In this document: positions 55,901 to 64,000 of the stretch, piece after piece
Numbering within the stretch: the first letter of the stretch is position 1
Layout of the letters: the number at the start of each line of letters is the position of its first letter
Origin: Mytilus galloprovincialis
Taxonomy: Eukaryota; Mollusca; Bivalvia; Mytilida; Mytilidae
NCBI RefSeq assembly: GCF_965363235.1
Contig: NC_134838.1
Span: forward strand, 3,911,001-3,975,000
Direction of reading: 5' to 3'
Length of the DNA: 64,000 nucleotides
Position numbers and translations under genes: made by a program
Notes under the pieces: generated by a model
What the model saw: the letters and a program-made list of their open reading frames with translations, nothing else
Database searches by the model: none
Told to the model about the DNA's origin: nothing

Positions 55901-58090
55901 AGTTTAATTTTGGACCCTTTGGACCTTAATGTAGACCAATTTGAAAACTGGACCAAAAATTAAGAATCTACATACACAGTTAGATTTAGCATATCAAAGA
56001 ACCCATTTATTCAATTTTTGATGAAATCAAACAAAGTTTAATTTTGGACCCCCATTTGGACCAACTTGAAAACTAGGCCAATAATTAAAAATCTAAGTAC
56101 ATTTTTAAATTCAGCATATCAAAGAACCCCAAGGATTCAATTTTTGTTAAAATCAAACTAATTTTAATTTTGGACCCTTTGGACCTTAATGTAGACCAAT
56201 TTGAAAACCGGACCAAAAATTAAGAATCTACATGCACAGTTAGATTCGGCATATCAAAGAAACCCAATTATTCAATTTTTGATGAAATCACACAAAGTTC
56301 AATTTTGGACCCTTTGGGCCCCTTATTCCTAAACTGTTGGGACCAAAACTCCCAAAATCAAACCCAACCTTCCTTTTATGGTCATAAACCTTGTGTTTAA
56401 ATTTCATAGATTTCTATTTACTTATACTAAAGTTATGGTGCAAAAACCAAGAATAATGCTTATTTGGGCCCCTTTTTGGCCCCTTATTCATAAACTGTTA
56501 GGACCAAAACTCCAAAAATCAATCCCAACCTTCCTTTTGTGGTCATAAACCTTGTGTTTAAATTTCATTGATTTCTATTTACTTATACTAAAGTTATTGT
56601 GCGAAAACCAAGAATAATGCTTATTTGGGCCCTTTTTTGGCCCTTAATTCCTAAACTGTTGGAACCAAAACTCCCAAAATCAATCCCAACCGTCCTTTTG
56701 TGGTCATAAACCTTGTGTCAAAATTTCATAGATTTCTATTCACTTAAACTAAAGTTATAGTGCGAAAATCAAGAAAATGCTTATTTGGGCCCTTTTTGGC
56801 CCCTAATTCCTAAAATGTTGGGACCAAAACTCCCAAAATCAATCCCAACCTTCCTTTTGTGGTCATAAACCTTGTGTTATAATTTCATTGATTTCTATTC
56901 ACTTTTACTAAAGTTAGAGTGCGAAAACTAAAAGTATTCGGACGACGACGACGCCGCCGACGACGACGCCAACGTGATAGCAATATACGACCAAAAAATT
57001 TAAATTTTTGCGGTCGTATAAAAATTTTTTCACTTTAATGCAGAATTCACCAAAGTGTTTACTGTACACCTTTTTTTCATTGTAGAAGGCTATATACATG
57101 TACTGACCTATAATTGCATTTATCTTCTACATTTGTCACCAATGAGTTCTAATCAAACTTTTAGATGGATAGTGATCACATGCATATTTCATTCAAATAT
57201 TTAAAATAATGAATATGATGATGGATGGATGGCTGCTTAACCATACATGTACATGTTTGTGGCATATTAAATGAAAATTCAAGACAATAACATGTTAATG
57301 CAATATGAATAAATCAACCCTACTTTGTAAATTTCAATATTTGGTGGGGTTTGTGTTGTTTAGTCTTTAGTTTTCTATGTTGTGTCTTGTGTACTATTAT
57401 TTGTCTGTTTGTCTTTTTATTTTTCATGTTTTTAGCCATGCTAGTGTTGTCAATTTATTTTCAATCTATGAGTTTGACTGTCATGACTGTCTCTCTTGTA
57501 TCTTTCGCCCCTCTCTTGTTCCAAACATACAAGTTTAAGCAGACTTTTAATGTGCTACATTTGTGTAGATTACTAGGGTAGCAGTCTGTAGGAATTTTAA
57601 CACTAAGCAAACAGGTTATTCTGACCTAGATTTGACCACTGTCCGCCAGTGTCCAGTCTTTGCTCTTACTCCTATAAGCAGTGTGCTTGGTGGAGAAGCA
57701 GCAATGTCAATTTTTAATTAATTTTCAAATTGGTTTGAACCCACCTGTGAAGGAGTCACAGAAAAAAATAAAAATTAAAATAGCCTTTCAAGATAGCATA
57801 CATACATGACATATGTAACTATTTGGACTAATATTGAACAGTACTACTATACATTTGTAGTTGTACTACCGAATTCATGAAGTAAATCAATGTCTGAACT
57901 CAGTATACCTGAATAGGTCTATCTCGTCTTAAATTGAATGTTGGATGATGAACTAATATATAATACACCAATTATTAGTTAATGAAATCAGATAATTATG
58001 ATCAATTTAATAAATTTGGATTAAATTTCAGGACGAAAAATCTAACGTATTATGTATCTTGTATGACCTACCCTGTCCGACGTAAACCAT
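46910..58090 (-). CDS. SELENOK: Selenoprotein K, complete, 6 coding exons, UGA decoded as selenocysteine
   Basis: A small single-pass ER membrane selenoprotein linked to ER-associated degradation and to DHHC6-dependent palmitoylation. Coding exons on the minus strand: 58090-58072, 52438-52351, 50018-50000 (19 nt), 49692-49634, 49099-49047, 46953-46910. Sites are GT-AG, phases fit, total 282 nt = 93 residues (human 94). The N-terminus is MVYVGQGGQMLDSRSPWRLS, matching 'NGQVLDSRSQSPWRLS'. The membrane segment is at about residues 24-42 (ELFWSIVNFFVLFFRTL). Then comes a Gly/Arg/Pro-rich cytosolic tail with the SH3-ligand-like PPAPPRRRMGG, ending APSPPPMGGG-Sec-GR. TGA (46921-46919) is followed by GGT CGA TAA, exactly the family ending. 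A SECIS is present downstream. A gene caller that reads TGA as stop would drop the last three residues. Confidence 0.97.
46919..46921 (-). other. SELENOK: Selenocysteine codon (UGA) of SELENOK
   Basis: TGA at codon 91 of 93, preceded by Gly-Gly-Gly and followed by Gly-Arg-stop. All known SELENOK proteins end Gly-Gly-Sec-Gly-Arg or close to it. About 640 nt separate it from the SECIS, within the range used in eukaryotes. Confidence 0.95.
47515..48998 (+). mobile_element. Hairpin-ended repeat element D, SELENOK intron 5
   Basis: Three direct subrepeats of about 500 bp (marker GGCAGCAACC near 47622, 48122 and 48623), then GACGACGGACGCAGGAAGAC, then a hairpin at 48968-48998 with arms AGCTCAC/GTGAGCT and TTGGCCCT/AGGGCCA, followed by AAAAAT. 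It is 5'-truncated: the complete start of this family is seen at 63300. Its hairpin ends 48 bp from SELENOK exon 5, close to that exon's 5' splice site on the other strand. A 21-base G run is at 47597-47617. Confidence 0.82.
49360..49575 (+). repeat. 'GTGGATT/ACCACGAA' interspersed repeat
   Basis: It contains GTGTGGATTCATTAATATTTG and AACCACGAAAATTGGTACCC, ends GAATCCACAGTA, and has inverted GTGGATTCATT/AATGAATCCAC-like ends. The same repeat frames 17107-17545. The open frame across it is not a gene. It lies in SELENOK intron 4. Confidence 0.55.
50026..50120. repeat. 33-bp minisatellite next to SELENOK exon 3
   Basis: Three units with landmarks AAATAAATAAACATTAATAA and TAGGTAT, starting a few bases upstream of the 19-nt exon's acceptor on the minus strand. 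The exon's polypyrimidine tract abuts the array. Confidence 0.9.
50629..51555 (+). mobile_element. Hairpin-ended repeat element E, SELENOK intron 2
   Basis: Starts ACAAGAGGCTGTC after AAAAA. The body has direct subrepeats of about 150 bp (marker CTTTCAAGAACCATAACTCC). A CCGCCCGCCCGCCCGG tract sits at 51482-51506. It ends in a hairpin at 51524-51555 with arms TAACCG-ACATTTTTG and CAAAAAT-CCGGTTA, followed by AAAATCAGG. It is the same family as 39083-39808 in RBM17 intron 11 but in opposite orientation, and is better preserved at both ends. Confidence 0.87.
51735..51870. repeat. Minisatellite of about 47 bp, three units
   Basis: GATTGTAAACAACATCTTAC, TGGGCAATTGTGA and a TAGGAGAA-type ending repeat three times with small indels. 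In SELENOK intron 2. Confidence 0.9.
52580..52775. repeat. Tandem repeat of about 72 bp, three units
   Basis: Units contain TTACAAGTTCTATCTTTAAG, GCATACAACTTGTGG and AAAAGCTCCAACTTGTCTGA. Just upstream of SELENOK exon 2 on the minus strand, in intron 1. Confidence 0.9.
52815..53148. mobile_element. TIR element dense in CACGTG palindromes, SELENOK intron 1
   Basis: Ends TTCACCTCAATCGAGCTTAT and, inverted, TTCACCTCAAACGAGCTTAT; both continue into GAAACTCACGTGAAAA. The interior is made of TTTCACGTGAAAT- and TTCACATGAAAT-like words in both orientations. CACGTG occurs six times in about 270 bp. Length about 334 bp and no coding sequence. Confidence 0.82.
53203..53324. mobile_element. Short MITE (122 bp), SELENOK intron 1
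   Basis: Ends AGAGGCGGATTTAGAGGGG and, inverted, AGTGGCGGATCCAGAAATTT. The interior has TATAGGGAATCAATGAAGCA and GTCAGTCAGTC. A relative fragment is at 22735-22875. Confidence 0.8.
54590..57019 (+). mobile_element. Hairpin-ended repeat element G, hosting F (SELENOK intron 1)
   Basis: It starts near AAAGAAAGATAACTCCAATT, the phrase that follows ACAAGAG at 16499. Then come a TTGCACAATATTGTGCAA-rich part, subrepeats of one kind (GGACCAACTTGAAAACT; TCAGCATATCAAAGAACC) and of another of about 160 bp (CAAACCCAACC / CAATCCCAACCTTCC). A GAC/GCC triplet tract follows at 56940-56970. It ends in a hairpin with arms ATACGACC/GGTCGTAT at 56985-57019, followed by AAAAAT. F is inserted at about 54767. Confidence 0.8.
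54768..55826 (+). mobile_element. Hairpin-ended repeat element F, nested in G (SELENOK intron 1)
   Basis: The start carries a small hairpin GGGTTCC/GGAACCC (54774-54789). The body has four subrepeats of about 190 bp (marker CTAAGTCCATTTATAAGTAA near 54990, 55183, 55372 and 55565), then GACGCCGCCGCCGCCGACGA (about 55743). The terminal region has hairpin TTCGAC/GTCGAA at 55803-55818 and finishes GCTCGAC. It is flanked by AAAAAT at 54762-54767 and 55827-55832, which is either a 6-bp target duplication or an A-rich terminus. The host sequence on both sides belongs to element G. Confidence 0.83.
57340..57545 (+). repeat. Retroelement tail fragment (family of 17105-17450)
   Basis: It contains GGGGTTTGTGTTGTTTAGTC, TGTTTGTCTTTTT and TGAGTTTGACTGTC. 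The open frame 57351-57581 is a by-product. In SELENOK intron 1. Confidence 0.65.
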
Positions 58091-58522
58091 GATTAGTTTG
58101 TTAGCACCCTGTGTTCATTCAATGAATATAAATTTCTTGAATGGCGTTGTATCTTTATCTTGAAACTTATTCCACTCACTTTGTCACACGTAGGCCATGA
58201 CTTTTGTTTTGATAGATCAACGTTGACTGGTTTTAGATGTAACGGTATAAAATCATTATCTTTAAAACGCACAACTAACATAAAGTTTTCCCGCACTAAA
58301 TCCTAGAAGTTGTCGCCCTTAGACCATGAAAATGTTTCAAACAAACATTAAATACACGGGTGCCACATGTGGAGCAGGATCTGCTTTCCCTTCCGGAGAC
58401 CTGAGACTGGTGGGGATCGTGTTGCTTATTCTTTAGTTTTAAATGTTGTGTCATCTGTACTATTTTTCTTCTTCTAATCTTTCAGTTTCCGCACTCCATC
58501 ATAATATTGATGACTATGTGCC
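58091..58522 (-). promoter_or_regulatory. SELENOK: Probable SELENOK 5' UTR and promoter interval
   Basis: The only unique sequence between the SELENOK start codon and the Mutator-like element. Of this, 58358-58460 is a retroelement tail, leaving about 270 bp directly upstream of the ATG. No TATA box or initiator stands out. The assignment follows from position only. Confidence 0.4.
58358..58460 (+). repeat. Retroelement tail fragment upstream of SELENOK
   Basis: It carries GGTGCCACATGTGGAGCAGG, CTTCCGGAGACCTGAGACTG and TTGTGTCATCTGTACTATTT. Family of 17105-17450. Confidence 0.7.
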
Positions 58523-59802
58523 GTGCATGAGCTTTCGAGACGCGACGGCCATACTTCCATGACGGCCCTAGGATGTGTCGGCCATACCGTCATATCGTCC
58601 ATGGGACATATCGGCCACACATTGTGAGACGTATCGTCCACACTTTTAATTTTTTTTTATTTAGTTTATTACATAAAATATAATACAAAAAATAAGTATT
58701 TGTTCATAATAATAACATAAATATGATTGTGTAGTACTTTTTTTCTGTACAGATTTTATTTATTCTTGTAAGAGTTATCTTTGCTTGATCATCATCGCTC
58801 GTGTTTACAACTAAGTCTTGTTGCGGCCATATTATGTAAGTATATTGATTATTTCTTCATTATCAGTTGTAAACATTTTCTGAAGAATCATTTTTATTGT
58901 AATGTGATATAAAGGCATCATATTTTATATGAATTTTAAACTGTAGGAATGTTGACTGTCGCTGTCAATGACGATATATAAATACAAGCACATGTTACAG
59001 ATCTTTTTATTATATCTGTAAAAAATATATATTACTCTAAACTATAAAAATCTTCTCAATCTCAGTCTTGGTGAAATTAAAAACAGGACTCAGTGTAAAG
59101 GTTAACTCTAAGGAAGGCAATTCATCAAGTTCGAGTTATATTTGTCATGATCATCAGACACATTGTTTAATAATTCTGATTTTTTTTTTTCTTTCTTATA
59201 GTTTAGAGTCATTCTATTTGCTGAACATCTTTCCAAGACAGAGACTACTGCAGAATTTTCCAATAACATAACAAATTACCCGTAAAATCTGACAGGAATG
59301 TGCACTCGATTGGCACCCGATTTTTATCATACTGAATGTTCTTGTTGCTTTGTTCATTGTGTTGAATTGTGTTGAATACTATTTGTTGACAATTTAAATG
59401 TTCTCATTTTTGTGCATTTGTTGATGGATAATTGTATTATGGGCAATCATACCAATATACTCTAGTATAAGAAACAAAAAGATGATATTTTTTTTTAAAT
59501 ATATTTTATTTATTCATTCAGTCATACAGATAAACAAATATACACCAAACATATAAACCTTCTTCATACATACAACATACACAAACCATTCATATATACA
59601 TTTCGTTCATACATGTAGGACATTCATCTTATATACATTTTTTAAACTAACAATCTCGTCACAACTGAAACAAAACCCCTAAAACATACCAAAATGCACT
59701 ATATTACGATCATGAACTCATTAAAGTTACTATTTTAACAAAGCACTAGTATACACATAATAAGCACAATCAATATGTTCATCAAGTCACTACAATTAAC
59801 AC

Positions 59803-59992
59803 TTAATCAGACTCGTAGTCTGAATCTTCAGAGTCGGACTCTGGGAGGGTCTCTGGTTGAGGAACAGGTGGTGCATACAGATAGCCTACGGAACGGAGAA
59901 AGTCGGATGTTCTGATACTGTCTTCCTCGTACTGGTCCCACAGTGAAGTTAGACGGCCTTGAAGCTGCTTGTATGTGTCTCGTCTCTGGAGC
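59803..59992 (-). CDS. C-terminal exon of MULE-encoded protein (partial)
   Basis: Acceptor TCGTTTAG at 59994-59993, stop TAA at 59805-59803. It encodes YKQLQGRLTSLWDQYEEDSI, FLRSVGYLYAPPVPQPETLP and an acidic end ESDSEDSDYESD. It needs splice phase 2, whereas the zinc-finger exon ends in phase 1, so the two cannot be joined directly. This agrees with loss of the exons in between. The frame is undamaged. Confidence 0.6.
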
Positions 59993-60386
59993 CTAAACGA
60001 AAAACATATGTATAAAAGTCGTGAAACAAAACATAATTGTGTATTTTTGCACAAAAGAAAAGTAAAGAAAAAACGTCAAATATAATATTAAATTATCAAA
60101 AATATTGTCAAAATATATAAATTCACATTAATATTTGTAACATTGTTTGATAATTGGCAATCACATAAACTAATTAAAGGATTAACACCTCCGTAATTTG
60201 TTTACTTTGCATTAAACAGAGACACGCGCCCAATGATTGGATTAATATGATTTATGATCGGTCTTTTATAGGTAATCATACATTGTCATAAGTATAACGG
60301 TTTGAAAACAAAATGTATCAAATATGACCGAAAGTACGAAATATGATTCAAAGGAAAAACTAAATTAATAATAAATTTGTAAATAC

Positions 60387-60489
60387 CTGTATTGCAAAGC
60401 CTGTGTTGCCATTTATCACAATCTTCACATTGGAGAGCATGTTGTCTTGGTCGGACTTGCTGGTCACATAGCACACAAGGGTACGACAT
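60387..60489 (-). CDS. N-terminal zinc-finger exon of MULE-encoded protein (partial)
   Basis: Starts ATG at 60489 and ends at donor ACAG|GTATTT (60387/60386): 34 codons plus one base. It reads MSYPCVLCDQQVRPRQHALQ, then CEDCDKWQHRLCNT, a C-x2-C...H...C-x2-C...H-x2-C half-PHD-like zinc knuckle. I recall this from N-termini of mollusc MULE-transposase proteins. The transposase exons that should follow are missing. Residues are intact. Confidence 0.65.
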
Positions 60490-61559
60490 GATGAACAGCA
60501 ATTTCCCAAATGAGTGCCACCGACATTTCTGGTTACTTTTATAAAGCAAGGTCGGTACATCAAAAAGACTGCTCAAACAGCTTGTATTTTTACAAGAATT
60601 TCACTACCAAATGTATGTTTTCACTCCGCTTGAACTCAGCTTGGGAGTTGTGTTTTTATAGTGATCTTGAATTGTATTTCCTTTACAGAGAAACATTTTC
60701 TGATGGTGTGCCCTTTATATGCAGATATACGATATGATTTATTTTATGAATGTAATTATTTAATTGAGAATTTTGAAACAATGCATATGGACGATAAGTT
60801 TATATTTATAATGAGATCCGAGCAAATTCAGAAATGTCTATGTAAAATTTTGCAGAAATGTTTTATGAGAAGGAAATTATTTACATTTGATTGAAGAAGT
60901 ACATTTTTATTTTGATAGCCTAGTTTTTGTCTAAGTTTTAAACATTAAGCATATTTGTTTTTCTCAAATCTTTAAAATATTAAGGTATTTTTATTTATTG
61001 AGATTAATATTTTTATTATATTTATTTCTATTTTAGAAGACAATTGATAATTTTTTAATAAGAACTCTTATAGTGTTTTTCATATAATTAGTGCTATCAT
61101 TTTATAACAGACAGAAATTAGTCTCCCATTCGGATATAGTCATTAATATTTGTTCAATTCGTTCTATTTGCTATACGCAAGATATCAAACAATCATTTAG
61201 AAAACAATATGATATTTTAATATTTTATTAGATTAAACACATTCATTTACGCAAGGACGTGTTAGTTATACGTCCTTGATTTACGTAAATATATAATGAG
61301 TAAACAAATGATATAACAAAAATTAAGATAAAATAATGGAAAAACAGTATAGTTTATTTAAAAGTTATAATAACCATCTATAAGTATCAAAATAATTCAT
61401 CTATAACATTTAAAAAAAAAAAAAAAACCATGGACGATACGTCTTTACAAAGTATGGCCGTTTTTGTACTATGGCCGTTTCATCTTTTCGGGGTATGGCC
61501 GTTTCATCCTATGGCCGTCATGGTAGTATGGCCGTTACGTCTTGCATCGGTGCATGCGT

Positions 61560-62190
61560 GGGTAAAATTTACAACTTTATATTTACATCAAAAATTTAAT
61601 AAAGAAATCGACTAACTTTTTTTTGATTTTCACTGTACATATAAGATACAACTATTTACAAGGTGTTACAATTACATGTTGTAGTATTGGAAATGGTTAA
61701 GAACAGATATAGGAGTCTGTTCTCTGAACTCGGGCTTCAACTGTGGTGCATTAGACAGCAGTAACTGGTAAAATGTTCCATTGGATGATTGTCCTAGGAT
61801 AGAATGAAAATTTATATGATTCTTTTTTTTTGCATGTATGTGCCTGAATGAGTGACTGTGAGTGATTGCCTTGTTCGACTGTCTGATGGTATTAACAACG
61901 GTTTGTGGGGTATATTGCTACTTGGTGGTGTATAATTTAAAAGAAAAATATAAGCCTTGTTCTTATTCTTCTAAGTTATAGTGTTGGCCAGTTAATATGG
62001 TTAAGCATGTTTATCAAAGAGCTGGTGTTATGATATCGATTACATATAATTATACCTGGCTGCACGTTTTGTTTGTGTCTTTTTTCATTTTAAGCCATGA
62101 CGTTGTCAGTTTGTTTTCGCTCTGGTATCTTTTGCCAATCTTTTAAGAAATAGTACTTATTCATCAGAAGATAGACTTCTGATTCTATAT
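61560..62190. other. Intergenic sequence
   Basis: No gene found. 62080-62150 matches part of the retroelement tail family (AGCCATGACGTTGTCAGTTT). Confidence 0.5.
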
Positions 62191-62199
62191 ATATTCATG

Positions 62200-63110
62200 A
62201 TCAAGTTAGTGTCTCAGACGATCTGAATGTCAGTGAACAAGTCAGTGTCTCAGACGATCTGCATGCCAGTGAACAGATCTGTGTCTCACACGATCTGAAT
62301 GTCAGTGTACACGTCAGTGTCTCAAACGATCTGAATGCCATGTAATGAACAAGTCAGTGTCTCAGACGATCCTAATGTCAATGTACAAGTTAGGCAGCAA
62401 CCATTTGATTTTCTGGGGGGGGCTATGGTTTTTTTTGGAAAAAAAAGTTTGTTTCCAGTTTTTGGAGAAAAAAATAATTTGTTTTTGATTCTGAGAAAAA
62501 AAAATTGTTTGTTTCACCCTCAGCTGCCACTATATGTAATGCTAAAATTGAAAGAAAAAAATTGTTTTCGACTTGTCGCGAAAAAAATAGATTGTTTTTC
62601 GCCGCAGGCGAAAAAAATAATTTGTCCAGAAAAAAAAACCATAGCCCCCCCCAGAAAATCAAATGGTTGCTGCCTTAGTGTCTAAGACGATCCGAATGCC
62701 AAGTCATTGTCTCGGACGATTTGAATGACAGTGTCTCAAACGATCTTAATGTCAATGCACAAGTTAGTGTCTCAGACGATCTGAATGTCAGTGTATACGT
62801 CAGTGTCTCAGATTATCTGAATGCCAGTGTATAAGTCAGTGTCTCAGACGATCTGAATTTCAGTGTATAAGTCAGTGTCTCAGATGATCTGAATGTCAGT
62901 GTACAAGACAGTGTCTCAGACGATCCGAATGTCAGTGAACAAGTCAGTGTCTCAGACGATCTGAATGTCAGTGAACAAGTCAGTATTCAGTCGATCCAAA
63001 TGTCAGTGTACAATTCAGTATCTCAGACGACCTGAATGTCAGTGAACAAGTCAGTGTCTCAGACGATATGAATATCAGTTAACAAGTCAGTGTCTCAAAT
63101 TTGAATGTCT
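62200..63110. repeat. 36-bp minisatellite, interrupted by a MITE
   Basis: About 17 units (outside the insertion) with landmarks GTCAGTGTCTCAGACGATCT and GAATGTCAGTGAACAA. The units are uneven in length. They are split by the insertion at 62393-62674. Confidence 0.93.
62390..62677. mobile_element. Harbinger-like MITE in the minisatellite, TTA target duplication
   Basis: Element 62393-62674 (282 bp) with inverted ends of about 48 bp, starting GGCAGCAACCATTTGATTTT and continuing CTGGGGGGGGCTATGG. TTA flanks both sides (62390-62392, 62675-62677). The empty site ACAAGTTAGTGTCTC exists in a neighbouring unit at about 62760. The interior is A-rich with repeated AAAAAATTGTTTG words. The GG-start and TWA duplication fit PIF/Harbinger. 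Confidence 0.9.
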
Positions 63111-63119
63111 GTTGTCTCT

Positions 63120-63165
63120 CTGACACATTCCCCATTTCCTTTCTCAATTTTATTAAATATGTGAT
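63120..63165 (+). repeat. Penelope-like element 3'-end remnant
   Basis: GTTGTCTCTCTGACACATTC followed by CCCATTTCC and TTTCTCAATTTT, equivalent to the tail end at about 10630-10680. Confidence 0.7.
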
Positions 63166-63299
63166 GGAAAAACAGATGGATACCAGACAGTTGGCAATCA
63201 TACCACATCTTTTTTTATGGTGAAGATGACTGCGATTCGCTTCAAATCCTAGTTGGGATATAAGTCAGTCAGTCAATGCAACTTATGAAGGACAAAAAA

Positions 63300-64000
63300 A
63301 CTAGATGCTCCAAGGAACATGTGTCGCTCATCTGATATTTTTGTTTACAATTGATGCATGAAATAATGCAACTGTTATATTTTTTGCTTTAGTTTCAGAG
63401 ATATAAGCTCTATTTTTAGCCATGGCTGCCATATTGGTTGGCAGGCACATTTTTTAATCTTGATAGCCTAATGGTGATTGTGGATAATTTTGGTTAAATT
63501 TTTCTCATCTGTTTCAGGTAAGATTTTTGGAATATATTTCAAAAATTTACGAAACTTTGTAAAAAATGACTTTAAAGGGCAACAAATCCTTATACCAATT
63601 TTTGTCATATTGACTCATTTGTATATCTTACTTTGCTGAACATTATTGCTGTTTACAGTTTATCTCTATCTGTTATGATATTCAAGATAATAACCAAAAA
63701 CTGCAAAAATTCCTTAAAATTACCAATTCAGGGGCAGCAACCCAACAACAGGTGTCTGATTCGTCTGACAATTTATGGGCAGATAGATCCTAACCTACTT
63801 AACATATTTATTCATTGTCAGATTTGCTCTGAATGCTTTGGTTTCAGAGATATAAGCCACATTTTAACCCTATGTTTTATTTTTAGCCATGGCAGTCATC
63901 TTGGTTGGTGGGCCAGGTCATCAGAAACATTTTTAAAACTAGATATCCCAATGATGATTGTGGACAAGTTTGGTTAACTTGGCAGAGTAGTTTCAGAGAA
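63300..64000 (+). mobile_element. Hairpin-class element of family D, 5' part, runs off the window
   Basis: Starts CTAGATGCTCCAAGGAACAT after an A-run and continues TCGCTCATCTGAT, then subrepeats with GGCAGCAACCCAACAAC as in 47515-48998. It supplies the 5' part missing from that copy. The 3' hairpin is beyond the window. Confidence 0.75.

Larger units (their letters stand above)
58523..61558 (-). mobile_element. Mutator-like (MULE-type) DNA transposon, internally deleted, with 9-bp target duplication
   Basis: Terminal inverted repeats of about 112-122 bp: 58532-58643 and 61428-61549. Both are rich in the word GGCCATA and end internally at GACGTATCGTCCA next to a T/A-run. They are flanked by GTGCATGAG (58523-58531) and GTGCATGCG (61550-61558), a 9-bp target duplication with one change, as expected for MULEs. 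The 3018-bp interior has minus-strand exons for a zinc-finger N-terminus and an acidic C-terminus but no transposase core, so the element is non-autonomous. It stands about 430 bp upstream of the SELENOK start codon. Confidence 0.85.

Noticed and set aside
57351..57581. A hydrophobic 76-codon frame as a membrane protein
   Set aside because: The sequence is a copy of an interspersed retroelement tail also found at 17105, 44940 and 58358.
59803..60489. A simple two-exon gene joining the zinc-finger exon to the acidic exon
   Set aside because: Splice phases do not match (1 versus 2) and the expected transposase core is missing, so these are remnants of an internally deleted transposon.
62335..62685. 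A lysine-rich open frame of 116 codons
   Set aside because: It lies over the A-rich inside and both inverted ends of the MITE at 62393-62674.

Overview
The window looks like a piece of a bivalve mollusc nuclear genome, most likely a marine mussel such as Mytilus. It is AT-rich and its genes are cut into small exons by long introns. Those introns are packed with transposon debris of kinds I recognise from mussel DNA. The species call rests on remembered repeat families and is an inference. The gene calls rest on conserved protein sequence that can be read exon by exon.

Three host genes are supported. (1) The last two coding exons of inositol-pentakisphosphate 2-kinase (IPPK), + strand, 11073-11937. 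The rest of the gene must lie to the left of the window. (2) A complete splicing factor SPF45/RBM17, + strand, 29724-43101: 15 coding exons, 524 codons, with G-patch and UHM domains and a linker enlarged by tandem exon duplication. (3) A complete selenoprotein K (SELENOK), - strand, 58090-46910: 6 coding exons, 93 residues, an in-frame UGA for selenocysteine at residue 91, and a form-2 SECIS element in the 3' UTR at about 46225-46295. RBM17 and SELENOK converge on the 43.1-46.1 kb interval.

Layout. 1-7.2 kb is a 74-bp satellite whose blocks are separated by copies of a 123-bp piece of a Penelope-like retroelement. 7.9-10.7 kb is a broken Penelope-like element. 11-12 kb is the IPPK end. 14-25 kb is intergenic and rich in DNA transposons and minisatellites, including a 48-bp array at 19.4-21.2 kb. 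26.2-28.8 kb is a 5'-truncated non-LTR retrotransposon with a long open reverse-transcriptase frame, followed by an older RT fossil. 29.7-43.4 kb is RBM17 with many intronic insertions. 46.1-58.1 kb is SELENOK with very repeat-rich introns. 58.5-61.6 kb is a 3.0-kb Mutator-like element with 9-bp target duplications, just upstream of SELENOK. 62.2-63.1 kb is a 36-bp minisatellite split by a Harbinger-like MITE.

The most unusual pattern is a class of insertions that share an architecture but not sequence. One end begins ACAAG(A). The body often carries direct repeats of about 150-500 bp. Near the other end is a CG-rich triplet or tetranucleotide tract, and that end finishes in a 20-35 nt hairpin followed, in most copies, by an A-rich flank such as AAAAAT. 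At least six unrelated sequence families in this window follow the plan (787-1868, 14110-14413, 39083-39808, 43543-45186, 47515-48998, 50629-51555, 54768-55826, 54590-57019). One copy has pre-insertion sites preserved in the neighbouring satellite spacers, and one copy is nested inside another.
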